64,000 nt of DNA, taken from positions 5,476,001 to 5,540,000 of the forward strand of contig NC_087109.1 in NCBI RefSeq assembly GCF_963855985.1. The letters run 5' to 3'. Every line of letters begins with the position of its first letter. The stretch's first letter is position 1. Positions 34,201 through 38,061 of the stretch are shown piece after piece. This DNA comes from Ostrinia nubilalis. Its lineage: Eukaryota; Arthropoda; Insecta; Lepidoptera; Crambidae. A program made the position numbers and the translations under genes. The notes beneath the pieces are model-generated. The model was not told the origin of the DNA, did not search any database, and saw nothing but the letters and a program-made list of their open reading frames with translations.

Positions 34201-34453
34201 TATAACGAGTCATTTATTTTGGAAGATCTTCGTTACCTAAAAATCTATCAGCTTCTCTATTGTGGGTACTCCTTAAGAGTAAAATGACGATTTGTAAGAA
34301 CTATTTTAGTCTAAACAAATAAAGAAATTTTGACTTTGACTTTGGGTAAAAGAAATCTTAATGAGGACATACCTTGAGTCTCCGGACCAGCTCATCAGCT
34401 CCAAGGTCATCGGTAATGGGGCGGCAGCCTTGCGGGTACACTATTTCCGCCAT
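1125..34453 (-). CDS. pds5: Pds5 cohesin-associated HEAT-repeat protein (gene model, 12 exons in window, C-terminus missing)
   Basis: Pds5 binds the cohesin ring on chromatin and, with Wapl, sororin/dalmatian and Eco/ESCO acetyltransferases, controls its release and maintenance (family knowledge). The joined exons give about 962 residues in one frame that follow the vertebrate Pds5A/B order from the first residue: an N-terminal [16 protein letters not shown] start, then [27 protein letters not shown], the large block with PHLLLSV-like [28 protein letters not shown] and [11 protein letters not shown], and finally [13 protein letters not shown]. All splice phases agree except for a gap between exons 11 and 12. 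Vertebrate Pds5 is about 1,300-1,450 residues, so the last third, including any basic tail, is off the left edge. Introns total over 30 kb and are packed with repeats; six exons have downstream arrays of partial copies. The start codon is at 34451-34453. Confidence 0.95.
1285..1998 (-). other. Pds5 intron 11 with palindromic MITE; expected small exon not found
   Basis: This 714-bp intron holds a GC-rich palindromic element at 1713-1921 and otherwise AT-rich sequence. The family has about 20 residues (ending near KLHKGL) between exons 11 and 12. I read all frames of this interval and found nothing that encodes them. Exons 11 and 12 still join in phase 0, so skipping would leave the frame intact. 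Confidence 0.6.
1713..1921. mobile_element. Palindromic MITE-like element
   Basis: The left arm from GGTCGCCGAGCACGTA pairs with the right arm ending TACGTGCTCGGCGACC, and the centre has the pair TATTGCTGTCGC / GCGACAGCAATA. It is about 210 bp, much richer in GC than its surroundings, and open in one plus-strand frame only because of its composition. No transposase is encoded. Confidence 0.75.
1999..2136 (-). CDS. pds5: Pds5 exon 11
   Basis: The 138-bp exon is flanked by GTTCACAG and GTGAGT and is phase 0 at both ends. It encodes [18 protein letters not shown] and ends FYNLSHLMI, the counterpart of the SKSDMSRLRLAAGSAIM and PEQFQLCALVI stretch of vertebrate Pds5. Confidence 0.92.
2298..2578. 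mobile_element. GC-rich MITE with about 45-bp inverted ends
   Basis: The ends AGGTTAAGAACTCACGG and its complement ending GAGTTCTTAGCCT bound about 280 bp. The ends continue into the matched pair ACCCGCGCCCGCGGCGG / CCGCCGCGGGCGCGGGT. It lies in Pds5 intron 10 and has no coding content. Confidence 0.75.
2605..2715 (-). repeat. tRNA-like SINE fragment
   Basis: On the minus strand GGTTTGAATCCC resembles a pol III B box, and TGGCCGACTCG about 35 bases upstream resembles an A box. No tRNA cloverleaf with acceptor stem can be drawn, so this is probably a tRNA-derived SINE piece in Pds5 intron 10. The rest of 2137-3167 shows no other gene. Confidence 0.35.
3168..3389 (-). CDS. pds5: Pds5 exon 10
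   Basis: The 222-bp exon is bounded by CTTACAG and GTAAGT, phase 0 at both ends. It encodes [26 protein letters not shown] and [11 protein letters not shown], matching the FIVKDLL, LLVRWLLGMKNN and MLVSEGDLTEQ positions of vertebrate Pds5. A glycine run with an Asn-Ala-Pro tract replaces the more polar vertebrate linker. Confidence 0.93.
3480..5160 (-). repeat. Degenerate array of Pds5 exon 9 3'-end copies
   Basis: Ten extra copies of the exon 9 terminus, seen on the plus strand as CTACCTTCCTGGAGACGAT or close variants, start near 3545, 3651, 3772, 3878, 3986, 4098, 4206, 4337, 4927 and 5036. Most include only 20-40 bases of exon plus the donor-side intron (CATGGGGCAAGTTGG, ACCAGGCTGTCAG spacers). 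The copy at 4337-4495 is long and carries most of the exon. None has the genuine acceptor. Copies differ from each other at many positions, so the array is old. Confidence 0.88.
4500..4735. other. Unplaced insert inside the exon 9 array with a TATAAAAG motif
   Basis: This stretch interrupts the spacing of the array. It carries GTGTATAAAAGTCGTGTCG followed by GCAGTGACGACAGTC, which looks like a core promoter of an insect LTR. No LTR termini could be fixed, so a solo LTR is a guess. Confidence 0.3.
5161..5344 (-). CDS. pds5: Pds5 exon 9
   Basis: The 184-bp exon follows an acceptor ATCCCAG and ends at donor GTAGGA; it completes a codon split after two bases in exon 8 and ends in phase 0. It encodes [20 protein letters not shown] and [17 protein letters not shown]. 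The latter matches the APDQFASPMKSVVANFIVK position. The donor GTAGGA is weaker than the GTAAGT donors elsewhere in the gene. Confidence 0.93.
5345..6081 (-). other. Pds5 intron 8, nothing recognised
   Basis: AT-rich intron sequence of 737 bp between exons 8 and 9. I see no exon-end copies, no transposon ends and no coding homology. Confidence 0.6.
6082..6175 (-). CDS. pds5: Pds5 exon 8
   Basis: The 94-bp exon is bounded by TTTTCAG and GTATGT. It encodes [20 protein letters not shown] then [11 protein letters not shown]; the GTPKQAK motif corresponds to GTPHQAKQAV of vertebrate Pds5. It enters after one base and leaves after two. Confidence 0.93.
6348..6444. mobile_element. Short MITE with GCGCGCCGCGATAA ends
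   Basis: CTAGAATGCGCGCCGCGATAA at the left pairs with TTTATCACGGCGCGCATCCTAG at the right (small mismatches). The element is about 95 bp and flanked by CTAG on both sides, a possible target duplication. It lies in Pds5 intron 7. Confidence 0.5.
6560..9896 (-). repeat. Array of 14 partial Pds5 exon 7 copies, with a 468-bp higher-order repeat
   Basis: The exon 7 terminus (plus strand GCGGCCTGTATTTTCC) recurs at about 6565, 6748, 6898, 7034, 7216, 7366, 7502, 7684, 7833, 8015, 9269, 9419, 9567 and 9717 before the real exon at 9899. Copies reach back to the LHEDVLNRL codons and keep the GTAAGT donor. Most have GAAGCCTCACATACTGG where the true exon has GTGGCGCCTCATATACTGG, which breaks the frame. 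Two spacer types alternate. The stretch 6749-7216 repeats at 7217-7684, a 468-bp higher-order duplication. A palindromic transposon splits one copy at 8054. Confidence 0.93.
8056..9159. mobile_element. Long-arm palindromic element, TA target duplication, inside an exon 7 copy
   Basis: Starts CAGTGTGAGTCACG and ends CGTGACTCACACTG, with TA on both sides (8054-8055 and 9160-9161). The arms of about 457 bp (8056-8513 and 8703-9159) are close to perfect complements around a loop of about 190 bp. The ends and TA duplication fit a Tc1/mariner-type non-autonomous element. Sister exon copies read GGCCAGTATATGAGGCGCC, which is the empty site. No transposase is present. Confidence 0.9.
9897..10085 (-). 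CDS. pds5: Pds5 exon 7
   Basis: The 189-bp exon follows TTTCCAG and ends at GTAAGT; it enters and leaves after one base. It encodes [18 protein letters not shown], then [15 protein letters not shown] and [15 protein letters not shown], matching SGLELLKVLSFTHP and YESLLQCLRMEDDKVAE of vertebrate Pds5. It is the only copy in this region with both an acceptor and an intact frame. Confidence 0.94.
10320..10470. repeat. Lepidoptera-type interspersed repeat fragment
   Basis: The stretch with GTTCCGGCAG, TTCCACCTTCGGCCTGATCATCACTT (read in parts) and GTGACATACAGGCCAAGAGC resembles a dispersed repeat commonly seen in lepidopteran introns (recalled, not searched). A similar piece occurs near 25795-25890. 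It has no coding content. Confidence 0.35.
10484..11218 (-). repeat. Array of five partial Pds5 exon 6 copies, 145-bp period
   Basis: The donor complement ACTTACC recurs at 10488, 10633, 10778, 10923, 11068 and (true exon) 11213, a regular 145-bp step. Each copy holds the exon 6 sequence from about the SSVMIDH codons to its end, the donor, and a TCATCACCAGCAATG intronic spacer. Copies differ by only a few substitutions (GGCACC or AGCTCC; GCCC or GTCC). No copy has the acceptor seen at 11397-11398. Confidence 0.95.
11219..11396 (-). CDS. pds5: Pds5 exon 6
   Basis: The 178-bp exon lies between TTGCAG and GTAAGT, enters in phase 0 and leaves after one base. It encodes [20 protein letters not shown] then [20 protein letters not shown], matching the [20 protein letters not shown] and LVKLMNKSIEGT region of vertebrate Pds5. 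Confidence 0.94.
11739..12785 (-). CDS. pds5: Pds5 exon 5 (largest, 349 codons)
   Basis: A single 1,047-bp exon bounded by TTACAG and GTGAGT, phase 0 at both ends. It begins [18 protein letters not shown] and carries [88 protein letters not shown] and [15 protein letters not shown]. These are core HEAT-repeat motifs of Pds5 with very high similarity to the family, so the assignment is firm. The open frame continues past the donor for some 50 codons by chance. Confidence 0.97.
12786..14660 (-). other. Pds5 intron 4, proximal part: AT-rich, one small MITE
   Basis: No coding homology on either strand. The only structure I recognise is the palindromic MITE at 13431-13548. Confidence 0.6.
13431..13548. 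mobile_element. 118-bp palindromic MITE, family with the copy at 50348
   Basis: Ends ATGCCCGTTTTCAC and GTGAAAACGGGCAT bound a near-perfect palindrome containing TTTTTAAGTGACCCC and GGGGTTACTTAAAAA. A second copy at 50348-50472 shares the same inner sequence. Confidence 0.8.
14674..15722. mobile_element. Possible 1.05-kb element with AAGGCTG inverted ends
   Basis: The left end AAGGCTGAGGCTACACTA and the right end TATAGTGTGTTCCCAGCCTT are roughly complementary. Inside the left part two diverged direct repeats with GACGTCACATCGACG / GACGTAACATCGACG follow each other at about 14717-14895. No coding sequence is seen. The boundaries are tentative. Confidence 0.35.
15836..16072 (+). repeat. Lepidoptera-type short interspersed repeat ending in GC hairpin and CTAGT
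   Basis: Begins TATACTAATATTGTAAAGCTG and ends GAAGCCGCGGGCACATCTAGT, the layout shared by copies at 23163, 37895, 43508 and 54646. The GC hairpin followed by CTAG at the 3' end is compatible with a short non-autonomous Helitron (inference). Confidence 0.6.
16540..16735 (+). promoter_or_regulatory. Possible promoter and first exon nested in Pds5 intron 4
   Basis: A CpG-richer island carries TTTATAAACATTCGCGGG, a donor-like CCAGTAAGTTC at about 16647, and an ATG at 16699 followed by nine codons (MALATVSKL) and AGGTACATG. This is the opposite strand to Pds5. No downstream exon was found, so it may equally be part of an unrecognised repeat. Confidence 0.2.
17172..17378. mobile_element. 207-bp MITE with CAGGGTGTCCCGTAA ends and TA duplication
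   Basis: CAGGGTGTCCCGTAA at the left and TTACGGGACACCCTG at the right are exact inverted repeats, each flanked by TA. The interior is AT-rich and non-coding. It lies in Pds5 intron 4. Confidence 0.85.
17785..18168 (-). repeat. Two decayed copies of the Pds5 exon 4 3' end
   Basis: Plus-strand GCTCATACCGCCTGTCTATACGG at about 17793 and CCTCTTACCGCCTAAACATACGG at about 18036 both resemble the true exon end GCTCTTACCGCCTGAATATATGG at 18161. Similarity continues for about 70 bases into the exon (ATCTTCACTATGAG, TTAGCGAG). They are strongly diverged, and a run of GAACTAGCTCG-like short repeats fills the spacer. Confidence 0.75.
18169..18376 (-). CDS. pds5: Pds5 exon 4
   Basis: The 208-bp exon is bounded by CCAACAG and GTAAGA; it completes a codon split after two bases in exon 3 and ends in phase 0. 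It encodes [34 protein letters not shown] and [20 protein letters not shown], matching [20 protein letters not shown] and LLDSILINLIPAHKN of vertebrate Pds5. Confidence 0.94.
18377..19383 (-). other. Pds5 intron 3, proximal part, nothing coding
   Basis: AT-rich intron. The stretch 18420-18560 (GTTCCGGCAGAGCATAATAGGACC) resembles a dispersed repeat also seen near 25095-25250, but its boundaries are unclear. No exon-end copies or transposon ends were recognised. Confidence 0.5.
19388..20364 (-). mobile_element. piggyBac-type non-autonomous element with TTAA target duplication
   Basis: Ends CCTTTAACTGGTGACA and TGTCACCAGTTAAAGG are inverted and each is flanked by TTAA (19384-19387, 20365-20368), the piggyBac-superfamily insertion signature. 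Subterminal copies of GTAACTGGTGAC followed by CGGTCTGAGAG lie near 19428 and 20143, with an inverted partner near 20335, and may be transposase-binding sites. At 977 bp it is far too short for a complete element and keeps only a transposase N-terminal remnant. Confidence 0.85.
19747..20007 (-). pseudogene. Remnant of piggyBac-like transposase N-terminus
   Basis: An 86-codon ORF inside the TTAA-flanked element. It is strongly acidic ([27 protein letters not shown]), like the disordered N-terminal region in front of the DDD catalytic core of piggyBac transposases. No catalytic core, dimerisation or zinc-binding C-terminal domain is present. The assignment rests on context and composition rather than alignment. 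Confidence 0.5.
20520..20667. mobile_element. 148-bp MITE with ACGCCCGTATTCACAA ends
   Basis: ACGCCCGTATTCACAA and TTGTGAATACGGGCGT bound the element, with TA on each side. The interior has CACAGGGTGACATACG and no coding content. It is nested in the larger MITE. Confidence 0.8.
20671..21257. mobile_element. Inverted-repeat element with GAGCGTTTACGC ends flanked by TTAA
   Basis: GAGCGTTTACGC at the left and GCGTAAACGCTC at the right, with TTAA on both sides (20667-20670 and 21258-21261). The TTAA is compatible with either a piggyBac-type duplication or part of the terminal repeat. The interior is AT-rich with repeated AATAGTTA-type stretches. Confidence 0.6.
22016..22726. mobile_element. 711-bp element with about 45-bp inverted ends and TA duplication
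   Basis: Left end CAGTCCTCTCAACTTAAG continues to GCATTTGTGTGAGTG; the right end is its near-exact complement, both flanked by TA. The interior contains two direct copies of GGCAATCGGC(T/C)TGAGGCGCGGC and a GC-rich, promoter-like block followed by ATGGCTCCTACT and a GTAAGT donor at about 22280-22297. No transposase is present. Confidence 0.85.
23163..23342 (+). repeat. Lepidoptera-type short interspersed repeat
   Basis: Runs from CCAACTAATATTATAAATGCG through TTTCACGCAAAAACTACTG and ends GTGAAGCCGCGGGCAAAAGC then TAGTT. The CGCGG...CCGCG stem before CTAGT is shared with the other family copies in this window. Confidence 0.65.
23697..24146 (+). pseudogene. LINE (jockey-like) ORF2 C-terminus and 3' tail
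   Basis: The frame encodes [20 protein letters not shown] followed by [20 protein letters not shown] and a stop, the typical C-terminus of jockey-group ORF2 proteins. After it comes 3' UTR with AATAAATA and a terminal TTTCTGA run repeated four times, a target-primed 3' tail. It is a 5'-truncated dead copy. Confidence 0.75.
24206..24325. mobile_element. 120-bp MITE, GGCTGAGTTGCACCA family (copy 1 of 3)
   Basis: AAGGCTGAGTTGCACCA at the left pairs with TGGTGCAACTAAGCCT at the right. The inside has CCGGTGCTTTTTGTATGGAG. Copies at 29848-29967 and, reversed, 33252-33374 share the interior. Confidence 0.8.
24326..25316 (-). other. Pds5 intron 3, distal part, no gene seen
   Basis: AT-rich intron with an interspersed-repeat fragment at about 24975-25250 (CCAGACGGGTTAGGGAAGCC, CTGCCGGAACCACGC). 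No exon-end copies of exon 3 were found here, in contrast to exons 2 and 4. Confidence 0.5.
25317..25507 (-). CDS. pds5: Pds5 exon 3
   Basis: The 191-bp exon lies between CATCACCAG and GTAAGT, phase 0 in and two bases out. It encodes [38 protein letters not shown] and [19 protein letters not shown], nearly identical to the [20 protein letters not shown] block of vertebrate Pds5. Confidence 0.96.
26005..28080 (-). repeat. Array of about 14 partial Pds5 exon 2 copies
   Basis: Copies of the exon 2 terminus with its donor (plus strand ATACCTGCTCCTGGTC or variants) begin near 26011, 26077, 26209, 26398, 26535, 26680, 26800, 26932, 27066, 27308, 27459, 27649, 27785 and 27935, before the true exon end at 28081. 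Two (26213-26395 and 27463-27645) carry most of the exon but replace its first codons and lack an acceptor; the others hold 30-80 exon bases. Spacers share GAAGACC, TCGTTCCATT and TGCTGGTTATTCCGC motifs. Long stretches of 26180-26500 and 27440-27740 are near-identical, so part of the array was duplicated as a block. Confidence 0.9.
28081..28275 (-). CDS. pds5: Pds5 exon 2
   Basis: The 195-bp exon is bounded by CACCCAG and GTATGT, phase 0 at both ends. It encodes [40 protein letters not shown] and YKDQEQ, matching [20 protein letters not shown] and [20 protein letters not shown] of vertebrate Pds5. Among the copies this is the only one with a proper acceptor. Confidence 0.96.
28323..28490 (-). 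repeat. RTE-type LINE 3' fragment
   Basis: The minus strand matches the 3' coding end of lepidopteran RTE-like elements, seen on the plus strand as AAATGACGTCCA...GACCTCC and CCAGATCGTCGGTCCACCTA. It is short and decayed. Related pieces occur at 45820 and 55195. Confidence 0.5.
28743..28926. mobile_element. 184-bp MITE with AGCCCTTTATAC / GTATAGGGCCT ends
   Basis: Imperfect inverted ends TAAAGCCCTTTATACGCTG and CAATGTGTATAGGGCCTAAA bound a non-coding interior with the pair TGTAGCGATACAA / TAGTATCGCTACA. It lies in Pds5 intron 1. Confidence 0.6.
29221..29328. mobile_element. 108-bp MITE with AGCCGGGTCT ends
   Basis: AGCCGGGTCTGCAACGCGTG pairs with CACGCGCTGGAGACCCGGCT; the inside has TGTTTTTGTTGA and related short palindromes. 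Non-coding, in Pds5 intron 1. Confidence 0.75.
29340..29465 (+). repeat. Interspersed repeat also present at 57755
   Basis: ACTCCTGTGTAGCCAGGATC then CTACAGCTTGACCGCC and AAGGTCAAGTT occur here and, with a few changes, at 57755-57865. No coding potential; a dispersed SINE-like repeat. Confidence 0.55.
29848..29967. mobile_element. 120-bp MITE, GGCTGAGTTG family (copy 2 of 3)
   Basis: AAGGCTGAGTTGTACCACC and GATGGTGCAACCCAGCCT ends, with the family interior CCGGTGCTTTTTGTATGGAG. Confidence 0.8.
30298..30660. mobile_element. Probable 360-bp inverted-repeat element
   Basis: TAAGGCCCGCCATACACGG at the left and CCGTGTATAGCAGGCCTAAA at the right are complementary with few mismatches. The interior is CG-containing, with hairpins such as AGCTTGAAGCTGTCGATGC / GCTAGCTGCTTCAAGCT. 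No known ORF is seen. Confidence 0.55.
31418..31549. mobile_element. 132-bp MITE with CAGTCAGCGTCAAATA ends and TA duplication
   Basis: Exact inverted ends CAGTCAGCGTCAAATA / TATTTGACGCTGACTG with TA on each side, and the internal pair GTGACACCCA / TGGGTGTCAC. It is the intact form of the family that carries nested insertions at 20491. A decayed copy appears near 53139-53235. Confidence 0.88.
31865..32298. mobile_element. 434-bp MITE with ACTTGCCACACT ends
   Basis: CTTGCCACACTGGATGCG and CGCATTTAGTGTGGCAAAT are inverted, and the similarity continues for about 80 bp into each arm (CAAAGTGAATGC / GCGTTCACTTTG; AACATTGTCGG / CCGACAATAATGTT). Non-coding, in Pds5 intron 1. Confidence 0.75.
33252..33374. 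mobile_element. MITE, GGCTGAGTTG family (copy 3, reversed)
   Basis: TAAGGCTGGGTTATACCATC at the left and GGTGAAACTCAACCTAA at the right, with the interior CTCCATACAAAACACCGG reversed relative to the other two copies. Confidence 0.75.
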
Positions 34454-34462
34454 GCTGCCAAT
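34373..34462 (-). CDS. pds5: Pds5 exon 1 of the coding part (start codon and nine 5' UTR bases)
   Basis: The start ATG is at 34451-34453 in GGCAGCATGGCGG and opens [20 protein letters not shown] then ELVRRLK, matching the YPPGVKEITD and DEMIKRLK opening of vertebrate Pds5. The donor is GTATGT. An acceptor TTGTACAG stands nine bases before the ATG, so at least one non-coding exon lies further upstream. Confidence 0.94.
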
Positions 34463-35498
34463 CTGTACAAAAAATATATTTTTATTACTTTTTGGTGATC
34501 ATGATCATTTATCATCCTTTCCTAATTTACTTAAGGCAAATTGAGGGTTATGCCTACACATAAAACAGTAGTTATTACAATGTGCTGTTCAATGTATGTA
34601 TGTATCTATGTCAGAGTTGTTAGTGACCATGAAGGATAAATGGAATTATCAAGTTAAATCATTTTATTAAAAGCTTTAAATCACTTTAATAAGACAAAAT
34701 TTTAATAGAGACCCATATTTTTAGGTGGCAAGGCAAGGTTTGATTTAAAATTTTGCAACAGTTGTCCTCAAAATTTTTCCTCAACGTTAAAAATAGTTGA
34801 TTATTCTCATTTGATGCCAATATCAATTCAGGTTTAATGTCACACTTAGACGATTCAACAAAAATAAGTTTATTTAAGAAATCATTAATTATATAAATCA
34901 CTACACCAGTCGTTCATCTATCAAGAAATTATAATAAGAAAATAATCATGATTCACAATCAATTACACTCCATTATTTTTAATTGACGTTTGATACATGA
35001 TATGGACACGCAAAATAATAAGAAGTTTAGGTAAATTATTTATCATGTACCCTTATCAAATAACTAATGTAATACATTCATTTCAAATCAGTAGAGATAC
35101 TGTTATACAATAAACTTTGTGGATGACTTTGTAACAATGCATTTTTCCTGCAGATCTGTACTATTACAACGGAGTGGGATATTTTCATGCATTTAAATTA
35201 AATATATTCATTAGAATCTGTCAATTTACAGTGTACTGAAAACTTTATAAGACAACATCAAAAATTCATTAACTAACAATACCTATATCTGTAACATCTT
35301 AAATTTATTTAGCTGCTAAAAGTCAATAAACCAACGCCACATACAGTATTTCTAGACAGCCTTCCATGTGAAGTCAAGATCAAGAACACTATATGCCAAA
35401 AATAGAATTTGGCAACCTTTTTAAAAATGTACTTAATGAACGGCTCACAGAATCTGACACTATGACTGTGAAACCCATTTTCTGTTGGTGAAGAGGCT
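34463..35498 (-). other. Pds5 5' UTR intron, nothing recognised
   Basis: AT-rich sequence with no coding homology and no clear transposon ends up to the MITE at 35499. Confidence 0.5.
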
Positions 35499-35760
35499 AT
35501 AGGAGGCCGTCAGCGCAAAAGTGGCCTAACCCACATTTTTCATATTCGTACTTATCTATTGCAATTTATTCAAAACCTAATACATTTTGATGCTAAAGCG
35601 GCCTATCCCTAGTTTCACCCTTAGTAAGAGATGGGGCGTTGTAAACATTATTTTTGCGCGCATTGTTTTTGCCTACGAAGCAGTATAAAAGTGGCCTAAC
35701 CAAGTTTAGGCTCCATACTAATATGATAAGCTTAGGCCACTTTTGCGCTGACGGCCTCTA
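35499..35760. mobile_element. 262-bp MITE with AGGCCGTCAGCGCAAAAGTGG ends
   Basis: AGGCCGTCAGCGCAAAAGTG at the left and its complement ending TGACGGCCTCTA at the right are exact over more than 25 bp. The inside has another AAAAGTGGCCTAACC. Non-coding. Confidence 0.85.
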
Positions 35761-37554
35761 CAATGTTAGAATCTAGACCAGTCCTATAGTTACAAACACC
35801 AGTCAAATTCAACTCTGTTAAATGTACGTTTATGTGCGTTATCAGTCAATCAGAACACTAATTGACATGAGATTTTACAGTTGTGAATTACAACTAAAAC
35901 TACGAATTAATGCCAATTCCAATTAATACTTCTTTATAGATTTAAATGTTACAAATTTTCATTACGGTACATGTTTGTTTATTGCTCTTCAGATGTATAT
36001 TGATGGTTGTACAGTCAAATATAACCAAAAGAAAATTCTCCTTTAACAATTACTTTAAATGTTTACTGAAAAATATTTTTTATTTTCATAATATCTATAA
36101 ATTACTGTAGTAGAATTTTAATACTGACCACTTTGGTATAATTTTCTAAAGTACAAAAAACTTGTTAGCTTGCTGCCAATTAGGTAGGTATTTTTTAAGC
36201 AATAATCTTAATAGTGGGGTTTTATTTAATTCACTTGTTTAACCAGTTTTTAGCAAATTAGTAAGCTTGAATGTTTAATTTTAAAATATGCCATAATTGT
36301 TATTATTATTTACTTTACAGTTCAATAATTTGTTAAGTACTCTCACAGTCGTAACATCGTAAAGCATTATGAGCTGTAAGAATGTAATTTCTCCATAGAT
36401 ATTAATTCAATGGCCTGGGTACTTCAATAAGTATTAATCAATATAAAATCGAATTTCACCTAATTGAACACAGCCTTATTGGGTCATGAACAAAATAATA
36501 TTTTACTATTGATAAATATTGATATTAAAAAGAAATTATAATTAATACAAATTAAAACTTTATATCATCTGTTGCCCCGTACTTATCTGAGTATATAGAA
36601 TTAAAAAATCTTATGGGAATATTTACAATAGAGAGAGATGTGATCAGAACCACAATCTTTTGTTGAGGCAAGTATTTAGCTAAAATAAAGATATTTCTGT
36701 CAACAGTGTGCTATATGACCCCGTTGAATATGGAGTTCTAGGGACAAAAAACATGATATTTACCCTAGCCTCTGACCATTGGCACTAACAGCCTAGTCTT
36801 TTCTAATATCATGTTTTTTTATTACAACCCCAAAACATTACCTTTTCTATGAGTTTACTTTTGATGTATGAAATGAATTCTTGTCTAAGATACAGTTCTT
36901 ACTGTGTGAAACAACATCAGTGCTCCAAGCCCAGTGTCAACAGGCATCACTAACTTTCTTTGCAAGTGACATTTATTGACCAATAAACCACAACTGTTTA
37001 TTGATTACCAAATAACCTAACAAATGCCATACTATTACGAAGTTGCCAAACAAAATGAACCTCAATTGTTGCTCAATCTATAATCATGATCACAAACCAT
37101 CAAAGTATGATCATAACAATATTTTTATGACAACCAAACGAGATTTAAATACGTACACGATACACGAATGCAAGTGCATTGTGAATACGAACAAAACTGC
37201 ATTCGTGGTTCTACAACAAACACTTCCAATCATGGGAGGCCCATCTTTTATTGCAAACCAAACATCAAAATTTCGAGGTTAAACTTTGGGGAGTAAGAAC
37301 AAATCTCACTATTTATACACTTATTTTGAATAAATAACATTAAAATAGTAAGCGTATACCGATAATGGCTAGGATACGTACAAGAAGTCATAGACGTGGG
37401 GCAATGTTCCTCCTGATGTTTACAAAAATCACCACAGTACACGGGAACAAACAAAACAATCACAGTAATAACATCGTCGTCTCATCAAAACTGCACTGGA
37501 ATATAAATCATATAAGTTCTGAATTGTCCTATTGATCTAAATACATAGAAATTT

Positions 37555-37650
37555 CTTGTAATAATTTTTTCAATCTTGTGGACGCCAAACTGCGGGAAAA
37601 ACTACACCGAAGTTAGCAACGTTTCTCGTGCAATTCAAGGTCATTGCGCT
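37555..37650 (-). promoter_or_regulatory. Candidate Pds5 upstream promoter with E2F-like site
   Basis: A locally GC-richer block with minus-strand TTTTTCCCGCAGTTTGG, containing the E2F-type TTTCCCGC. E2F control is common for cohesion genes. There is no TATA box and the first exon was not located, so this is a weak suggestion. Confidence 0.2.
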
Positions 37651-37894
37651 GTCTATGGATCAAACACTATCTATAAAGTCTATTGTCTATTATTTTAGAA
37701 CGAAAACGTCAAACTGGTAAAAGGAAACATACTGATCAAAATGTGTTCCATTTTTGGTAATTTTACACAATTTTAAATAATTCGATTTAAAACTAAAGCG
37801 CTCTATACACACCAAAGCACTATTGGCGGCATTATTTGAAAGTTGGTAACTGCCAATTTTTATGCAAATAAAAAAACTCGTAATTAGACATCCT

Positions 37895-38061
37895 ACTAAT
37901 ATTATAAATGCGAATGTCTCGATCGACTCTTTCACGCAAAAACTACTGAACGGATTTTGATGAAAATATACAGTATTATTCTTTATAACCTAGAATAACA
38001 TAATATAGGCTATAATTTATGACAATCTGTAACAAACTAAATTTCACGCGGTTGAAGCCGC
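37895..38061 (+). repeat. Lepidoptera-type short interspersed repeat, left part, split by a foldback element
   Basis: CTACTAATATTATAAATGCG to CACGCGGTTGAAGCCGC; the missing end GGGCAAAAGC resumes at 40181 after the 2.1-kb insertion. Confidence 0.75.
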